Positions 27,901-42,900 of a stretch of 64,000 bases of DNA are shown piece by piece. Numbering within the stretch: the stretch's first letter is position 1; each line of letters starts with the position of its first letter. The position numbers were made by a program, and so were the translations under genes. The notes below the pieces were generated by a model. That model worked only from the letters and a program-made list of their open reading frames with translations, was not told the DNA's origin and ran no database searches. The DNA comes from Protonemura montana (lineage: Eukaryota; Arthropoda; Insecta; Plecoptera; Nemouridae): contig OX387606.1 in assembly GCA_947568835.1 (NCBI GenBank), positions 12,462,001 through 12,526,000 on the forward strand, in the 5' to 3' direction.

Positions 27901-30900
27901 AAACTCCAAATGGAACTTATGTGTCAACATTAAAACAAAGTTGTACGTGGCACATTGAAAAGTTTGTCGCGCGCAGTGATTTACACGGTTTACATATATA
28001 TTTCAGTCAAGTGAATGTGTGAATGAATTAATGCACTTGTTAAAGTGGCGGAGCGTGACAAGTTTAATGAAAAATCGACTTGTTATTTCGGTCAGGGCAC
28101 CGTTCAGACAGTTCAGAGATGAGAAAATTAACGCCAACGGTATACAGCTGTGGCTTTCAAATTGCTTTTCGATGTATCAAATTTCTTTAATGGTTTTATT
28201 ACCAGGGGCTAAACACCCTTTCAGCCAACAATTTGTTAGAGTATATCTTAAACAGTGTTCGGGGAAGAAATTAATTTCAGAATACCAGATTGCGGCGGGA
28301 GAGCACTTTGAGGTGCTGGGAAAATAATGTTTCTTCGCATTTTGATTTAGCGATACCTATAGCACCCCTATACACATGGTAACACTAATGACTTCAAACA
28401 CGTCTGAAATACTGAAACTCAGCCTTCCATTATTGAGCTACGGAGCCTCATGCCTCCGACGATTACAGCCACACAGGAAATTATTGTGTCTCCGTTTTCA
28501 TGTAAAGTGTTGCGTGTTCGCGTATCTCATTATATTAGCGAAGAAATTTCGATTTCCTTTGATGTTCTATATATATATATTTATATATATGTATATGTGA
28601 AGAACAAGTTTGGCTTATGAACATAATTGAAATGTGTAACAAGACTGAGGTAACTGAACACCAAAGACCGAACGACGCAAAACTTTTGCTCCTAAGGATT
28701 ATATTCTGCCTGAAGCTCTGAAAATGTTTCAAACGTCCTACCATCAACGAGCCTGAATGTCGAACAATCAATGCAACAGCTCAGAGAACAAAATGAACTT
28801 CATCCGAAAATATTCGTCACAAATAGTTAATGCAATGCCGGGCAATGTGCACCGGCGCCCCATGAAATGAGTTTAACGTTAGGAAGGGAGCGAGTGGAAT
28901 TGAATTTACGAGGAGTTGCACATTGTTTAAACCGGTGTCAAGCCGGGTACAGGGACCGGGGCCCGAGTTCGAGTCCGGTGGGAAATCACGAGTGCACGTC
29001 ACCCGGCCCAAGAGGCAGCGGGCCCGGTCTTCGAGGGACGACACCGCCCCACAATCTAAGCCACACCGGCGACGACGCCGGCGAAGACGAACTATAGGCT
29101 GGAGACAGACTTATCGCTCGAAGTGTAACGGGGAATTCAACGTTCGACACAATTCTTGCGAGTTAAAATGTTCACTGCGGATGCTTGCAGTGAGAAATAA
29201 ATAATGACTCGTCCTGGGGATGAATAGAAACATGAGAGATGCTAGAATAATGCCATGTATGACGTATGAGAAGACAATGGGGTCTTACAAGGTGTTTTTT
29301 TTTTTTTTACTATTCTTTCTCGAGGAATTAGAATCTCGGAGGGATACATTCAAGAACCTGGAGAGCTCAAGTCAGGTGAGGATAGAAAAACTGGATCGAC
29401 ACGTGACTCTCCATTCTGAGAAGTGCGATCTACTTCGAAAGAAAATGGGAGAATCTTAGACTACTTCTGAACTTCAGTGATCTACGAATTTCCCAGACAA
29501 GTGAAGTGCCGCCTTTCCTCGGTTCCCTAACGCACGAATCCATAAGGAAATTGACTAAAGCGGCTGCAAGGGGGCACAGAAATCCATTAAACACATAAAC
29601 GTTATTGCTTGACATCAATACGTAGACAAAAAGCTTTCGAACAAAGTACACCAACTCCAATTACAAGTTGGTGCGTAGAGCTGAAAGCTGAGGTATCGAT
29701 AACACCTTTACCGCCCGCAGCCTCACGGTGAATGAAGGGTAGGCCTAGACGGTCAATACTCGAGAGGGCCTAGCAGGCAACGAGCTGAGGTCTCCAAGAT
29801 AGATCCTTATATTTAATTAAACATAGTCGGACGGATCCCTTTTTGTCTCTGGAGTCTAGAGCCGAGTGAATAATGAGAGTGAAGGGAGTCAACATCAGTT
29901 TCCACCTCGTATCTCTCGCGTACGCCCCAATATTCATCTACCCCAAACTCCAATTACTTTCATACTAATAATGAGCAGAAACTCACGTACCGGTTTCGGG
30001 GTTATTAGTCGCTACTGATGGAACAAATGGAGCCTAATTAGAATCACCAAGACGAAGGGGAGATGTTGCAAAGGTAGAAGAGGGAGAGTGATTGTGGTCA
30101 ACGTTGTACCGATGTGAAATTGGTTTATAACAGATCTTATGTATCTGTAATTTCTGTATACCTTAAGAGCTGGCTTGAAATAAGCGCCGTTTAAGCCCTG
30201 GACAAGTGGCCGGAGGGGTGGGCAGCCACGCGAGGATTATTGGGGTAGTTTGTGGGTGGTATTATTTAAATTTTCAAGCGAATATGTAATTACATTGTTG
30301 AGTATTTCGTCTGCTTGGTCTTTAAGGTGTAACAACAACCAACAGACGATTTTTGCCCCTGTGGTGGTAGCAATTTTTGGTATTTTTGTAAAGCATTTCG
30401 GTATACCAGGTTCGCCGTGTTCAAAGGGCTCCGCAAAAACACAACAGTTGCCTAAACGCAAGTATAGGTAAGTTATACGTTATTGTAATATTAAATTCTC
30501 AAAGGAAAACACGGAGGCCTTCTATAATTGTGAGGGAATCTCTAAAACAACCACGCTGGCCTTACATTCAGCTTACCTATAGTTTTGCTTTGTATAGAAA
30601 CACTGAATTTCGCAACAGAGACAATATGAAAGGTAACTTAAGATAAGCATTTCCAGCATTTCTAATTAAATATTAATTGCACGTAGATCTCCAATTAACA
30701 GAAAATTAGTGCTAGTAAGCAATATTTAGTGAAGTTAACGAACACGCTAGGGTATTCCGATTGTGTTTGCAAATAGACAAGTACACATGGCGTTGTTGAA
30801 ATCAAAGTCCCGATTAAGTACTGAGGGTTAATTTTACAAAAATCCAACCGACAAAAATTTTGACAAACCCTGCGTTCTAACTTATTCCAGACCATGTGTT

Positions 30901-33900
30901 CTACGCGCACACGAAATTCATGACCCGAGACAATTTAAACGAAACTCGGGAGCAAAACGAGCACAAAATTAAGCTGATTAGGGACAAGTGGACGAAGATT
31001 TAAAAAAGAAACGTGCATAACCTAAGCTACCATTTCCCCGTCTTATTTTAATAAAAAATACCTACCTCGCTTGGAATTAAATTCAAATTATTTCCAAGTT
31101 TTAATATGACTTGTGTATGGTATAACAGTCGAGCGAAGACGCAATGCGAATTAGAACAAGTCAACTTGTTAGCAGACGAAAGTAAAAACAGCCGACGAGA
31201 GCTCGCTTCGTTACCAGCCCGTTATTTCAACTGCTGGTGACACAGAATCATCTCTCGCAGATTTATATCGCATTACTTTCACCCCATCAACCCCCCCCCC
31301 CCCCGTCCCCCTCCCCGTTACTCTGGCCGCTCTTTCCGGGCCGCGTGAACTCAAAAACGAAAGCAAAGTACAGCCTATACACAACGAGAGGAAAAATACG
31401 TTTCCCTCAACTCAACGTTGACACGGGCAGAGAGAACAGTATAGCGTCTGTTAGCGACGTTCTAAAAGAAAAATAGAGGCGACGTTGCTATTCATATTTA
31501 TGAAGCTAGGTAAATGACGTGTGAAACTGTTAAGAATGAGATCTTTGCCAGATAAGATTTAATGCTGGAAGACTATCCCACATTGTTGACTGGTGGCGTA
31601 GGATGCTGGTGAGAATAAATCGTGAAGCCTTCCGAGGAGATCTTTATTTTTAGGACTATATGTAGTAAGAAAAAAGTATGGCCATTGACGCAATAAAGCG
31701 GAATTACCGTCTTTTCATCATTTATTTACGATGCAACGCGGAAATGAAATTCAATGAAAGTAAACAACGGAGGCAATACTGATCGGAATTGGCAATAGGC
31801 CATCTCAAATGTCGATTCATTCTCAATAAACTGTAACGAAGAAACAGCGACTTTTTTTTTGACATGCTAAGTAAAGTACAACTGAATTTCCCAACGATAC
31901 GTAATTTTTACTTTATCAAGGGTTAAAGCAGTCCTGAAATTTTTCCGAAAACAAAGAACAAAAAATTAAAACGATTGCCTAGTTCAGGCAATCTAAATGC
32001 AGCTAACTAAAATAATCAAAGTCAATGATTAAAAAACCAACAAATTTTGTATTTTCGAAAATATGACGCCGAAAAAAAAAGTTTTTCTTCACTTGGCATT
32101 CAAAACCCAGTTTAAATAGTTTTAGTCAAAACTAGTGCGAAGATAAGATGAAGTTGACATGAGTCTAAAAACCATATCGACTTATTCTATTTTCTATCTT
32201 AGCCCTGGAAAAAGTGTATATTTCAGGCATGATGAGTCACAGTATCTTTAATTGCAAAAGTTACCGATACTTTGTGTGTCATTTCAGATTCAGCTAATCA
32301 CGATACATCACATATGAGATGTTTGCAACACAAACATTTCGGCTGTGATTGAAACCGAATATAATAATAGAGACGAACACTGAGAAGACACTACAGCACA
32401 GGACGCCGCCGTGCTCCTCGAGGCGTTCAAATATTTGCAGGCGAAGGTTGCGAGGCAACCGTGAAATAGCCGAGGCAGGTCGACCACTATTGACTCGGAC
32501 GGGGTCCCGGTTAAGCCTCGGCCAACATTGACTGAAGCCCACCGAGTTGCAAGAACAGAATCGTACGCGCTCCCCCACAATGGTTGCCATTTGAATAACC
32601 ACCCGCTAAAACAGACTTCTATGCCGGTGTCCAACGATATTTTGATTGGGGATGTCAACCAGTTTTTTTCTATCACAGTTTTCAAGGAAGCTGTGCTGCT
32701 TCCATGGTCTACGAGAAGAGCAGGCCTTGACAAATAACGAAATAGGGTTCAAAGGGTTTAAATATTCGCTGTCCAATATGACTGAGGGTGAAAATAGATG
32801 AATCCATCCCCCAAATGCATTTTATAAATGTGTGCATATTTGCGTTTTCGACCTATTTTGGCAGATGAATTCTCTCTTTACCTGTTGCCTCTAGTTCAAA
32901 GAGCCGTCACGAATCGAATGGAATTGCAATTCCTTTCCAATGGCTATTGAACCAGAATGCCAAATAACAAAAGCACGTTTTTTCCTATAAACAACACCGC
33001 CATCTAAAAGTGGCATTGGGTATTGATTTGTTGTGTAGTTTGTCGAGATTACAGCTTCGTGTATAGGTCACGATAGACTTATTGGGGTTGAGGAGGTGAC
33101 TGCTGTCCAGCTCTGTATCTCCGTGCCACGAAAAACAGGGAAAAATCCACCCCGTGCCCGGCGTAACACCCACACCCATCCAAGCATCGACGCTATAAAC
33201 AAGAACAACATGAGCTGGGACATAAAAATAGAAATTTTTGGACGACACGTGGTCAATCTTGTGAACGACCCCGGACATTAAATCTGTTGTAACTCTTTCT
33301 ACTCGATGGCCCAGAGGAGATACGCCAGTGATTTATTATTGATTACTTTTATAACATATACTCTCTATACGAGAACCATTTTGTTTCATGGCACAGTTTC
33401 CTACGATAAATCATGCTCACTGCCAAATATATTGCCTAAATGAAATTTCGCGTTTTTTTTTGGCTCGAGAATAAATATGAAATAAATACTCTCCGAGAAA
33501 TATAAATTGCATCAGAAGTCAGAAGTCAGCAAGCAGTACCAACTTCTGAAATTTCATTCCACCAGAGATTATAATATTTGCAAGCTCGGCTAGGTTTGCA
33601 AACAAATGAGAAAACTATGCGTTCCCTAAACTTGGCAATTTAATATAATTCTCAATATGATTTAACCGAGAAGTAATGCGATATTGTATTATCATCATTA
33701 TTTCCAGCACACCGGGCTTCAGCTATCCTCGTATCTAATTGATAACAGGCAGCGTCAGCTGAGTTAATGTGCACATTTCACTAGGCTAGCCAGCTAGCTA
33801 GCCAGCCAGCAAAGAGAGTGTGGGGTGGCGAGGGAGAAGTTCGCCAAATAACCACCGCAACTTTGCACGCAGAATCAAAATTACAAACGCAATCAAGTGG

Positions 33901-36900
33901 AAACAGATAACAGGCACTACGCAGGCCATTATTGTAATTCAACTGTTGCAAAACAGATACGTCGGAGACGTTTCTCTATAAACGAGAACCTCTGATGAAA
34001 ATGAAATTGAACCGCCCCGTCGAGCGGGCCCAAATTATTGTGCTAATCAGTTAGCGATACTTTCGTGTGAATATCCTTACAGAATTCGCGTTTTGACTCT
34101 AAACATGCTTTTTGTTAAAAAAAAAAAAAGGGAATAGATGGATAGATACTGAGTTTCCCGGCTGCGAGAAAAGTCGAGGCTTACGCAAAACCAATTGAAG
34201 CCTCGGATTCGCTACAAAAAAAAAACGATATTTTTCACGAATTACCTAGGCGGGAAATAGGGACACGTAAGCTCGGGCTTAGAGTGGTCATTCCCTTACC
34301 CTCCTCGGCGTAGCACACTCTCCTCCTACACGCACTAAAACACCCCGGAAAGCAAATCTCTATGTTACTCTCAGCTCCCGAAAAGTTGAACTGCAGTTAA
34401 AGTCACCGCGCGCCAGTTCCGGGACTTGATTCTTGCGTCCCTGGGCAGCATGTGCCCACGACCCTCTCTCCCGATTTCGTCCGCAATCCGCGCTGGGGTG
34501 GAACGGAACGGAGCACCTGCCCTCCGAAAAACCACCCCTATAGCTACCTCAAGGGAGCATGGAAACCCAAATAAATGGGACAGTAAACCTGGCAATATGG
34601 CAGCCAATTTCGACATTTTCAACCGATTAAGCTTATTCGAAGGGGCGACGAGAATTTTCTTCTATAGGTTTCCGTCTCTCGATATTGAAAAGCACCTACC
34701 TATACCTGGTACGCGAATGGCTAAGAATTTTCATTTGCAGAAAGTTAAGATTGAAGTGGCGAAAAGATTTCTTAATTTAACTAGAACATGGTTAGCGGGG
34801 AAGGCGACTTTGAGAGTTGGGATCTACTTCAAGAGTAATACGATTTTTTTTACGGGGTCTGCGATTTTTACTCTAGCCCCGGATGAAAAAACAATGATCC
34901 CGCCCTCCACGTTTAGCCACCCACTGATACCAATTGGGGTGACTTTTCGAAAAGGGGGCGGAATTAATAAGAGAGCTCAGGTCCTATTGAGGGTGATTGA
35001 AACACAGGGAGAGCTGCAGTCACCCTTCTTATTCACGATTTTGTACCAGGCATGGATGACATCGAATTCGCTACCCCTCGTGTTTGGTTTTTTGGCCAAT
35101 CATTCTGTAAATAGTTCCACCATTGTAAATAAATGCATTTGGGAGTTTTACTAATGTAGCTGGTACCACGAGGGTTAGATATTCGATTCTGTCCGTGCCG
35201 CAATCTCGATCGAATAAACAAATTGGAATTTTTTTGCGAGATTGATAACTAGGCGAAATGTATCAAGATTCACTGCAAAGCGTGTGGAAAATTCTTACCT
35301 CGCAGCTCGACTGTCCGATGTTGCTGAGATTCAGTCGAAACACCTTGTCCCTGGAAACAGAAAGAAAAGCATACATTATAGCAAAAAAATTGGTGAACGC
35401 AAATAAAATTATAGTTTCAAATTTAAATTTGAAAATTGTGTAAACAGGTTTTCCCCGGCAACGCGGTCCACCGAACTAAATGAGTCTGTCTATTGAATTT
35501 CAACATCCTTTGAGTTGAGAATTCAGGAAAAGTATTCAATATGGAGATTTACGTTCGTGTAGTAAACACATTAGAGCACACGAAAGAGGAATCAAATTGC
35601 GTTTAGCGTCTCATCTTCGTCTCGGCGCTCTTTCATCGTCCCGGAGCACGAGATTGACTGGGCCGTCGTGACCCCCCCCCCCCCCCCCCCCCAACCACCA
35701 CCCCAACCCGTGTGGCCAACTTGGCCAACTCGCCGAGAGGGCAGGTATACCAACAAAAAACCGAGACCCGTTCAGCGTGTCGAAGCGCTAAAGTTTTAGT
35801 GGCCATTTCGAGCGCAGTTGAACCAAAGTTGAAATAAAAAAAGGCAAGCTTCTCGCAAAACCTAAAGAACAACGACGTCACGCCGCTATCAGAAATTCGA
35901 TTATCATAAAATCTCAGATACGGGGTGTGTTGGGGGTGAAGGTATTTCCCCAAAAAACGCACTCCCCTTGTCGCGACGCCATAGGTAGGTATAAAAGCAT
36001 CGCAGCAAAATCGATGCCAACATCAGTTTCAATGATAACGTCTTAACGTGAGCATGTCAGCAAAAGCCGCGACTAATTTTATACGCAAGTTTCCACAAAC
36101 AAGCCGAGATGAACCGACGCCGACAGAAAGCGTCGCGTCGTCCAGTCCGCTCGAAATCTCTGTGAACATGTAACACAGCACGTATTCACTCAACGCGCGC
36201 GTTAGCGACGTCAGATCAGCTGTGCGTCGCTACGCGCTCAAATCTTCGTGTCAACACGGCGCTTAATGTATGTCTTCGGGCGTCGCCCACGACAGGCGTC
36301 GGCGTCGCGTTTTCGCATAACATCAAATCGCTTCTCTCACGGCGTCGGGTTTTTTCTTATCCAAGTTGTGAGGAGTGACAGGTAGGAGATTGCCGAAGCT
36401 GAGCAATGTCAACAAATTAAATGTGTTTTGATGGCAGCGAAAAATGGGACTGATGTAATGACTATTTGCATGGCTTTAAGAGCGCTATACATGATTGCTA
36501 AAATCTAAATCAAGTACAAAATTAGCCGAGATGCTTAAACTTTTAAGCAGTTTATTTTTAGCTTGTTTATATAGTTACACTGCAATGAACTGCACTGTAA
36601 TGGAATATTTATTGGAGCATGCTCTCAATTAATACTACCGGAAAAATAAATTTGCAAAGAAAAAAAAAGGACTCTGCCCAGAAGCTCCAATTAAAGTTTT
36701 TCCTATCCTCTCCGTGCATTGTGGCGCTGTACCACACTTGAAGCTGATATACTATTAAATAATGCATAGCATGCTCTATATAAGAAGCCTTTATGCTGTA
36801 TCTGCTGCCTCCTACCTATATAAATACATCCTTAATATAAGCCCAGGTCGTTACCGCAATCTCGGATTACAATCTCTTGGAGCATCATCAGACGCACATC

Positions 36901-39900
36901 CTCAATGGACCACGGCTTTCTGCTTCGACGCGACGACCAATACGATGACTGCCTCACTTCCTCAAGAGAGAGCCAACCAGGGGACACTATTGATTCGAAG
37001 CTAAGTTTCGCGCCCGAAAGGTAGAACAGAAAGCTGTCCGATTGTATTCTTAAATCGATTCAAAGTTCTCGGTTCCGATTCAGAGTCGTCGGGAAATAAG
37101 TAAAAGGTTCGTTACATTTTCCCGTAACAAAAAGCCACGGTGGAAAAAGTAATACGAGAACCACGCGAACCCGATCTTTTGCTGCGGCAAGACTTTAAGG
37201 CGGAAAAATAATAAGGGATGAAATCAGATTCAATTTTCCCGTTTTTGTGCACGTTGCGAGCCTGGCCATATATCCAGCTTATGCGCTCTGATAAGGAAAT
37301 TTCCTTTCTTGGTGGGGACACGAATCCCGATCATTACAGCCTTTAACGAGGCTTTACTTCTTTTTCACTTCGCCAAGGTAAACAAGGGTCGGCGCGAGGC
37401 ACAGAAATGGGATCTTATGTAGGTGCGCCAAAGCGGCCTCCTTGCAATGCAGGAAATTTCACGAATTTCAAAGGCCGCCCCGCAAGACACAACTTCCCAC
37501 TTGGCATGCTACAGCGACGCGTTTTATTCGTTTAATTTGTTAAAACAGAGATAAGACGAAAATAAAATGGAAGAGAGCAGATATAATGAGCATTTCTAAG
37601 GATATTCGTAGGTGCATGGGCTGGCGACAAAACTACTTAATTTTGAAAGATAAAAAAGATCGTAGCGATATGAGAGCAAAAACAGTTACGACAAGAATGA
37701 GCTGAAAACGAAATTTCCTCTCCCGCGAAAAGACAGAGGAAGAGGAAACGAACCAAAGAGATTCGAAAATTCGAGTTAAAAGTTTTATTCGAAACATTCG
37801 TAATTTCTCTCTGCAGGATAAGAGTTTTTTTTTTCTGAAACTTCGTCGATAATTTGACTCCGAGGTGAAATGGCACATTTTATTGTAAACATGTCCTCGT
37901 GGGGAAAGGAATTTCATTTCGTGATTACCGTGCCTAATCCGAAATAATTATAGCTACGAGCGTCGCTGCACACTCCTTGGGTTGAATTCGTTAATAACTA
38001 ATTGTTGTTAGTAATTACTTGCTCCCAGAAGGTAAGGCAAACAGAAATCGGTATGGAGGCTGTTCTTGCAAAGGTATATATGTAACAAGCATTGTTTTCC
38101 ACCACCTTTTCAAACTGCAACTACACAAAACTAATGATACGGGTACAATTTTTAGAATTCCCAAGAATGATCTAGAATATAGGAGGTATTATTACAGGTA
38201 TTTTCCTCGACCGATGCACAATTGTTGCATTGGGTATTCAGAGGGTCGAATTTGCGTATCTCATTACATTCGTGTCCCGCTGGGTAACGAAAAAAATGCA
38301 ATCATAGAATAGTTTTTTTTAACGGAAACTTTTTATGATAACCAATTTCTGGAAACCAATGAAACTTGGAAACCAATTCTTAGAAAATTAATATATAATC
38401 GTAGTACGCCAGATATGCCAGTTATTATCATTTTCCTTTTAAATAATAGTATTCTGAAGAAGAAAAAAAACTTAAATATGGTGCCTAAGTAACCGGTCCT
38501 CAATCGTCGGGTGTGTTGTGATAGAGACAACTACAAATTACTTTGCGAATAATCGATGGAATCTACCGCGCACTAATCGAAAGAAAGGAAATAATTTAAA
38601 AGACCGAAAGTCTTACTAATTTGTTGAGGATATGTAAGAAAACCGGCTCCACCAACAAATGAGTGACAAGATCCGACGATGCATATGAAAGGTGAGAAGA
38701 ATTCCATTAGGAGCGATTTCAGAGCCGTGACACAAATCTAAACCTCGCTGTCAGGAGAAGTAGGTACTACCCACCTCTTGAACTAATGGGTCCATCAAAA
38801 CATGCCATAAATCACTCTCCGAAGCAATGTCATTAATTCGATATTCGCATGTTTGAGAGTGAGTCTCGGCGCTTCAAGTGTGATGTTTGCTGTTGACTGG
38901 TGCCCCGCAAAGACGTGGAAAATAGGGACACGTAACAGAAAGAGCGCGTATAGAGCGTTTGTTTATTGACCTCGATGATGGAACGTTCTCGAGCTTCAAA
39001 TATTTAAAAATTCCGGTAAACATGCGTCTAATTAAAAACAATAAAAGAAAACTCAGGTTAACAATACATAAGAGTAATACGAGTACCAGAGCTTAACTTC
39101 TTTGAACTCACCTACAAATCTCATCTACTCATCTCAATCTCATCTCAACTCATCTACAAATATGTTGTACGGATAGAAGAGGTATTTGTTGTAATGGGAG
39201 TCTAGGTATTTGTTTGAAGCGCAGACAATGCACAGAATTATACCCTGCGTGGTACTTGGGTCGATGAAACCCTAGCTACCAGCCTCAATTTAGTAGAGAA
39301 ATACTCGCGACTCTATGTCGAAGTGCACTAAATTCCTCCGAGGAAAGCACTTAAGAGTTTTTCTGTTCAGCAAAGTCCATGGTGAATTTACGTATATATA
39401 TATATATATATATATATATCTACTATATGATTTTCCCATGGTGGAAAGTGGAAACAGTATACTGGCAAGTCAGCGTCTCTCTCTCCTCTGCCAGAAATAT
39501 CAAGCTCACGTGAGAACGCGTCTCGTGTTCCAAGGACTAAGAACACGCCTAATGTTGCTTTATCATTTTAGTTTCAAAGTGACAGAAAACATAAATGATG
39601 ACTCCCGTCTTCACATCGGCCGTTTCGAGAGTGTTCAAACTTTCAAATCGCACGCCGACACTCTCCACTCGGGAGCATTTTGAAAGCATCGCTCGTGTTT
39701 TTTTTTTGCAGCTGCCGCCTAATGCAGTCGGGTATTTGATGAGTCGAGATGGATCTATTAGACTGACCTGTGGCCAGTGGACCACGAATGATTAAGCAAT
39801 GGCCTGTCAGACTGTCACCGATAAAACGTTATGCCGTATTCATGCGGTCGACCGAGAGATGAGGAATTGGAGCACTCAGTTCGACAATGACCGCCGGCTA

Positions 39901-42900
39901 GGAAAATTCAAAATTCCAAGCGAGCGAGGAAACATGCAAGTGGCACGTGTGCAACTATACCAGGTACCCGGAATCAGGTCATGTTTTGTAATAGGAATCA
40001 TGTAAAACGCAAGTCCGTGAACTGTTATGTGTGTGTTACTTATCAACGTGAAGTCGCCTCTTTGTTTGTTTCATGTTGACCCTAACAAAAGTAATTATGA
40101 TTTTTGAAACGTTTTAATTGTCCTGGGTGTATATTATTGTGTCAATAACAGCATCTCGATTTAATTTATCATTGTCAACAAAAGTGGAGGCAGTTACAAC
40201 ACTTTCGTGAGCCTTGGTGCAAGCAAATACAGAGGGCAAATTTTAAACAGCAAACAGCCGCCAAAGCAATATGAGAAAGGGCAGTCTTGTTTAATTAAAA
40301 AACTATACATAAAAAAAATAATAAAAAAAAACGCTAGCGTGGGGTTCTGTACCTTTATACTAACACATCTAAACGTAGTCTTTCCTACCACCACTAAAAA
40401 AAATAAAAGTGATCCCACCTTTACATTTAACGTTAGTATAGCCAAAAAAGTATCGACAGTCGTTATGAAAAATGACTTTCGTTTGTTTACATTCCGCGCG
40501 TCCGTTTGCCGACACTTGCTTGCGACGCCGTCAACGACGTCTTTCAACACTCGACGTCGGCGTCGGCGTCGACGCACGATGTGACGGATCGCCGCGGAAA
40601 TACTTTGCGACGGGAACAATGACTCGGTCGACACGAGACATTTGTCAGTCGCGCGACCGGGCCTGGCCCAGAATAGGGTAGGATCGGGCAGGATCGGGCC
40701 GGGTCGGGACGCCACCGACACGGCGGGATTGCCGCACTCTAAACGGCTTCCCCTTTCACACCGCCACCTACAATGGTGATTTCCTCGGACCGGTTATGAT
40801 GGCTTAATAGGCCGATAAATATCACGCGATTATTTCACTCCGGCTAAATGGCTGCCTCTTGTGGTTATCATTTGCCTGCTTTGTGGGCTGCGTTTAGTTG
40901 TAACGACAGGCGCAGTATCATTTTTAGGGATTCTACTATAAAAACTCGCATCATTATTTTTTATACGAAGAATATTTATTAAAAAGATTGAAACATTCGC
41001 TAAGAAAAATCAAACAATCCATTGAATAGAACCACTAGTGGAGGTGCCTCATTATGCTCTGCGGGCTGCGTTCAGGAGACAATAGTGAACTTCAAGAACT
41101 TTCACCAACTCTCGAGTCTTCTATCCGTGGAGGTGCCAGTCCACGCTTGCTCTGCGGGCTGCATATAGGGGCTAGCTCTAAATATAGTTTTCTCCTGGCG
41201 GAGGTGCCAGTCTGTGCGCAGCTCTGCGGGCTGCGTTCAGAGGTTAGCTTCCACTTTCACGGTTTCCACCGGTGAAAGTGCCAGTCCGTGCTTGCTCTGC
41301 GAGCTGCGTTCAGAGGTTAGCTTCCACTTTCACGGTTTCCACCGGTGAAAGTGCCAGTCCGTGCTTGCTCTGCGAGCTGCGTTCAGGGGTAAGCTATCAC
41401 GTTTCGCCGAGAACTGATACAAAATGCATAAGCGCTATCGGAAGCGGTTTTCCATTCTTATATAAGCTGATATGTGGTCACTCTGGTGGAAATAACAGTT
41501 CCTCCGCAGACGTATCAAGAATTATTTCCACACGAATTTACCTTTTGACAACAAAAAAGAAGGGAGAATAAAATGAAACTCGTCTCCATTTTCGTCAAAT
41601 ATTTTATGCATCATTCATGAAGACATCCTGAGCAGAATATCCGAGCAGACATTCCACTCGCTCTTGGTTAGCTGGTTTTACCGCGTCACTGATTTGCTTA
41701 GCTCTCCTTACACCCGAGCACCCGCGCTGAGGTATTAAGAAGTGGTATTTATGCCGTCTGTCTGGCTCTGATTCCCGCTGATCTGTTGTACGTCACAGCG
41801 CACCCAACAAGCAATACAATGCAAAAATGTCTCGCGAGATACCATTTTGCATCGCATATTTTTTCTTCCATCAAAAGATTTGTAAAAGCTTGCAGTGCAA
41901 AAAAAGAAGAAACGCACATAAATATGCAATTCAAAAAAATACGGTCTTTTGTTTTCTTCGTGAAATTGTTGCTCGCGAGTTGGACTTGGGTTTCGCTCAC
42001 AAAAGTTTGGCCCGTTCGCAGACCGGAAGCGCCGCCAGCCGACACCACGATCGCGAGAATTTAGCGATGTTCTTTGCGTTCGTATCCAGACCTCGGCGGG
42101 CTTCCGGTGGCCGGAAGTCGTGGCCCTATTTCACGAGGCGCGCGGCAAGATGCGGCGGTGAAGAAACGAACCCAAAACTATTTTTACACTTAAACTTTCG
42201 TGTTTCAGGCCAAGAGGCTATCCGGGTGGACTGGAGAGATACCAAGTGGCTACACACGGACCTGTAATTTTCTTTGTAAAGCACAAGAAGAACTGTATTC
42301 ACTATTTCATGGCTTGTGCACATCGAAAGAAATTGATATTGGCAGGTCTATGCCGACTTGATATCGATGGAGGCGTACTGAAACGCCCTCGAGTGTCAAA
42401 AGAGAAATAATTTGCTCCAATGATTGTCATTCTTGTCAAATGTAAATACGAACTCCATTGTATATACCGCAAGGATTATACTCTTAAACTTTTCCAATAA
42501 TTGATTTTCCGTGCAGAAAAAAAGATATGAAAACTGGTGGAAATGGCTTTGTCCGTACAGCTATAACCCACTTTATTGTCCCAACATTTGTATGGATTTC
42601 CTATCCATTCACTCACAATTCCTTTTCTATTATCAGAAGCCCATTTGAATATTCCGAACTTGTAAAATTTAATGATAATGGCATCCATGGAGCTTCACAC
42701 AGATTAGGAAATCTATTGCCTAGAAAGTTTATTTCTTAGAACGGTGGATCTGTATGTTAGGTAGGTGGTTCAATTGCCAGGCGGCGGAATAACGGCACAA
42801 GTTGCTGTTTGCTGGGCCGCCCAGCTACGTATGCAGCTAACGTCGCCACTCGGCTCGCTCTTCTTTGAGGCAAGTTTTCCGGTGGCGCAGCGAAGATTTT

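Larger units (their letters stand above)
27315..35298 (-). other. semaphorin intron, 8.0 kb
   Basis: No second gene with recognisable homology. Contents: a GC-rich tRNA-like fragment with a B-box-like motif (about 28933-29090), a 14-base poly-C run (31291-31304), and a long unexplained open frame on the plus strand (34450-35154). Otherwise AT-rich. Confidence 0.7.

Noticed and set aside
34255-38935. 16-base match AAATAGGGACACGTAA at 34255 and 38920
   Set aside because: One such match is about what chance allows in 64 kb, and the flanks do not align.
40194-40721. 175-codon minus-strand open frame
   Set aside because: Low-complexity translation (arginine run from the CGTCG repeats, hydrophobic run from T-rich sequence) with no recognisable domain; best explained by base composition.
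41272-41571. Open frame through the minisatellite
   Set aside because: A repeat array whose unit is not a consistent multiple of three (71, 73, 74, 89); the frame is a by-product.
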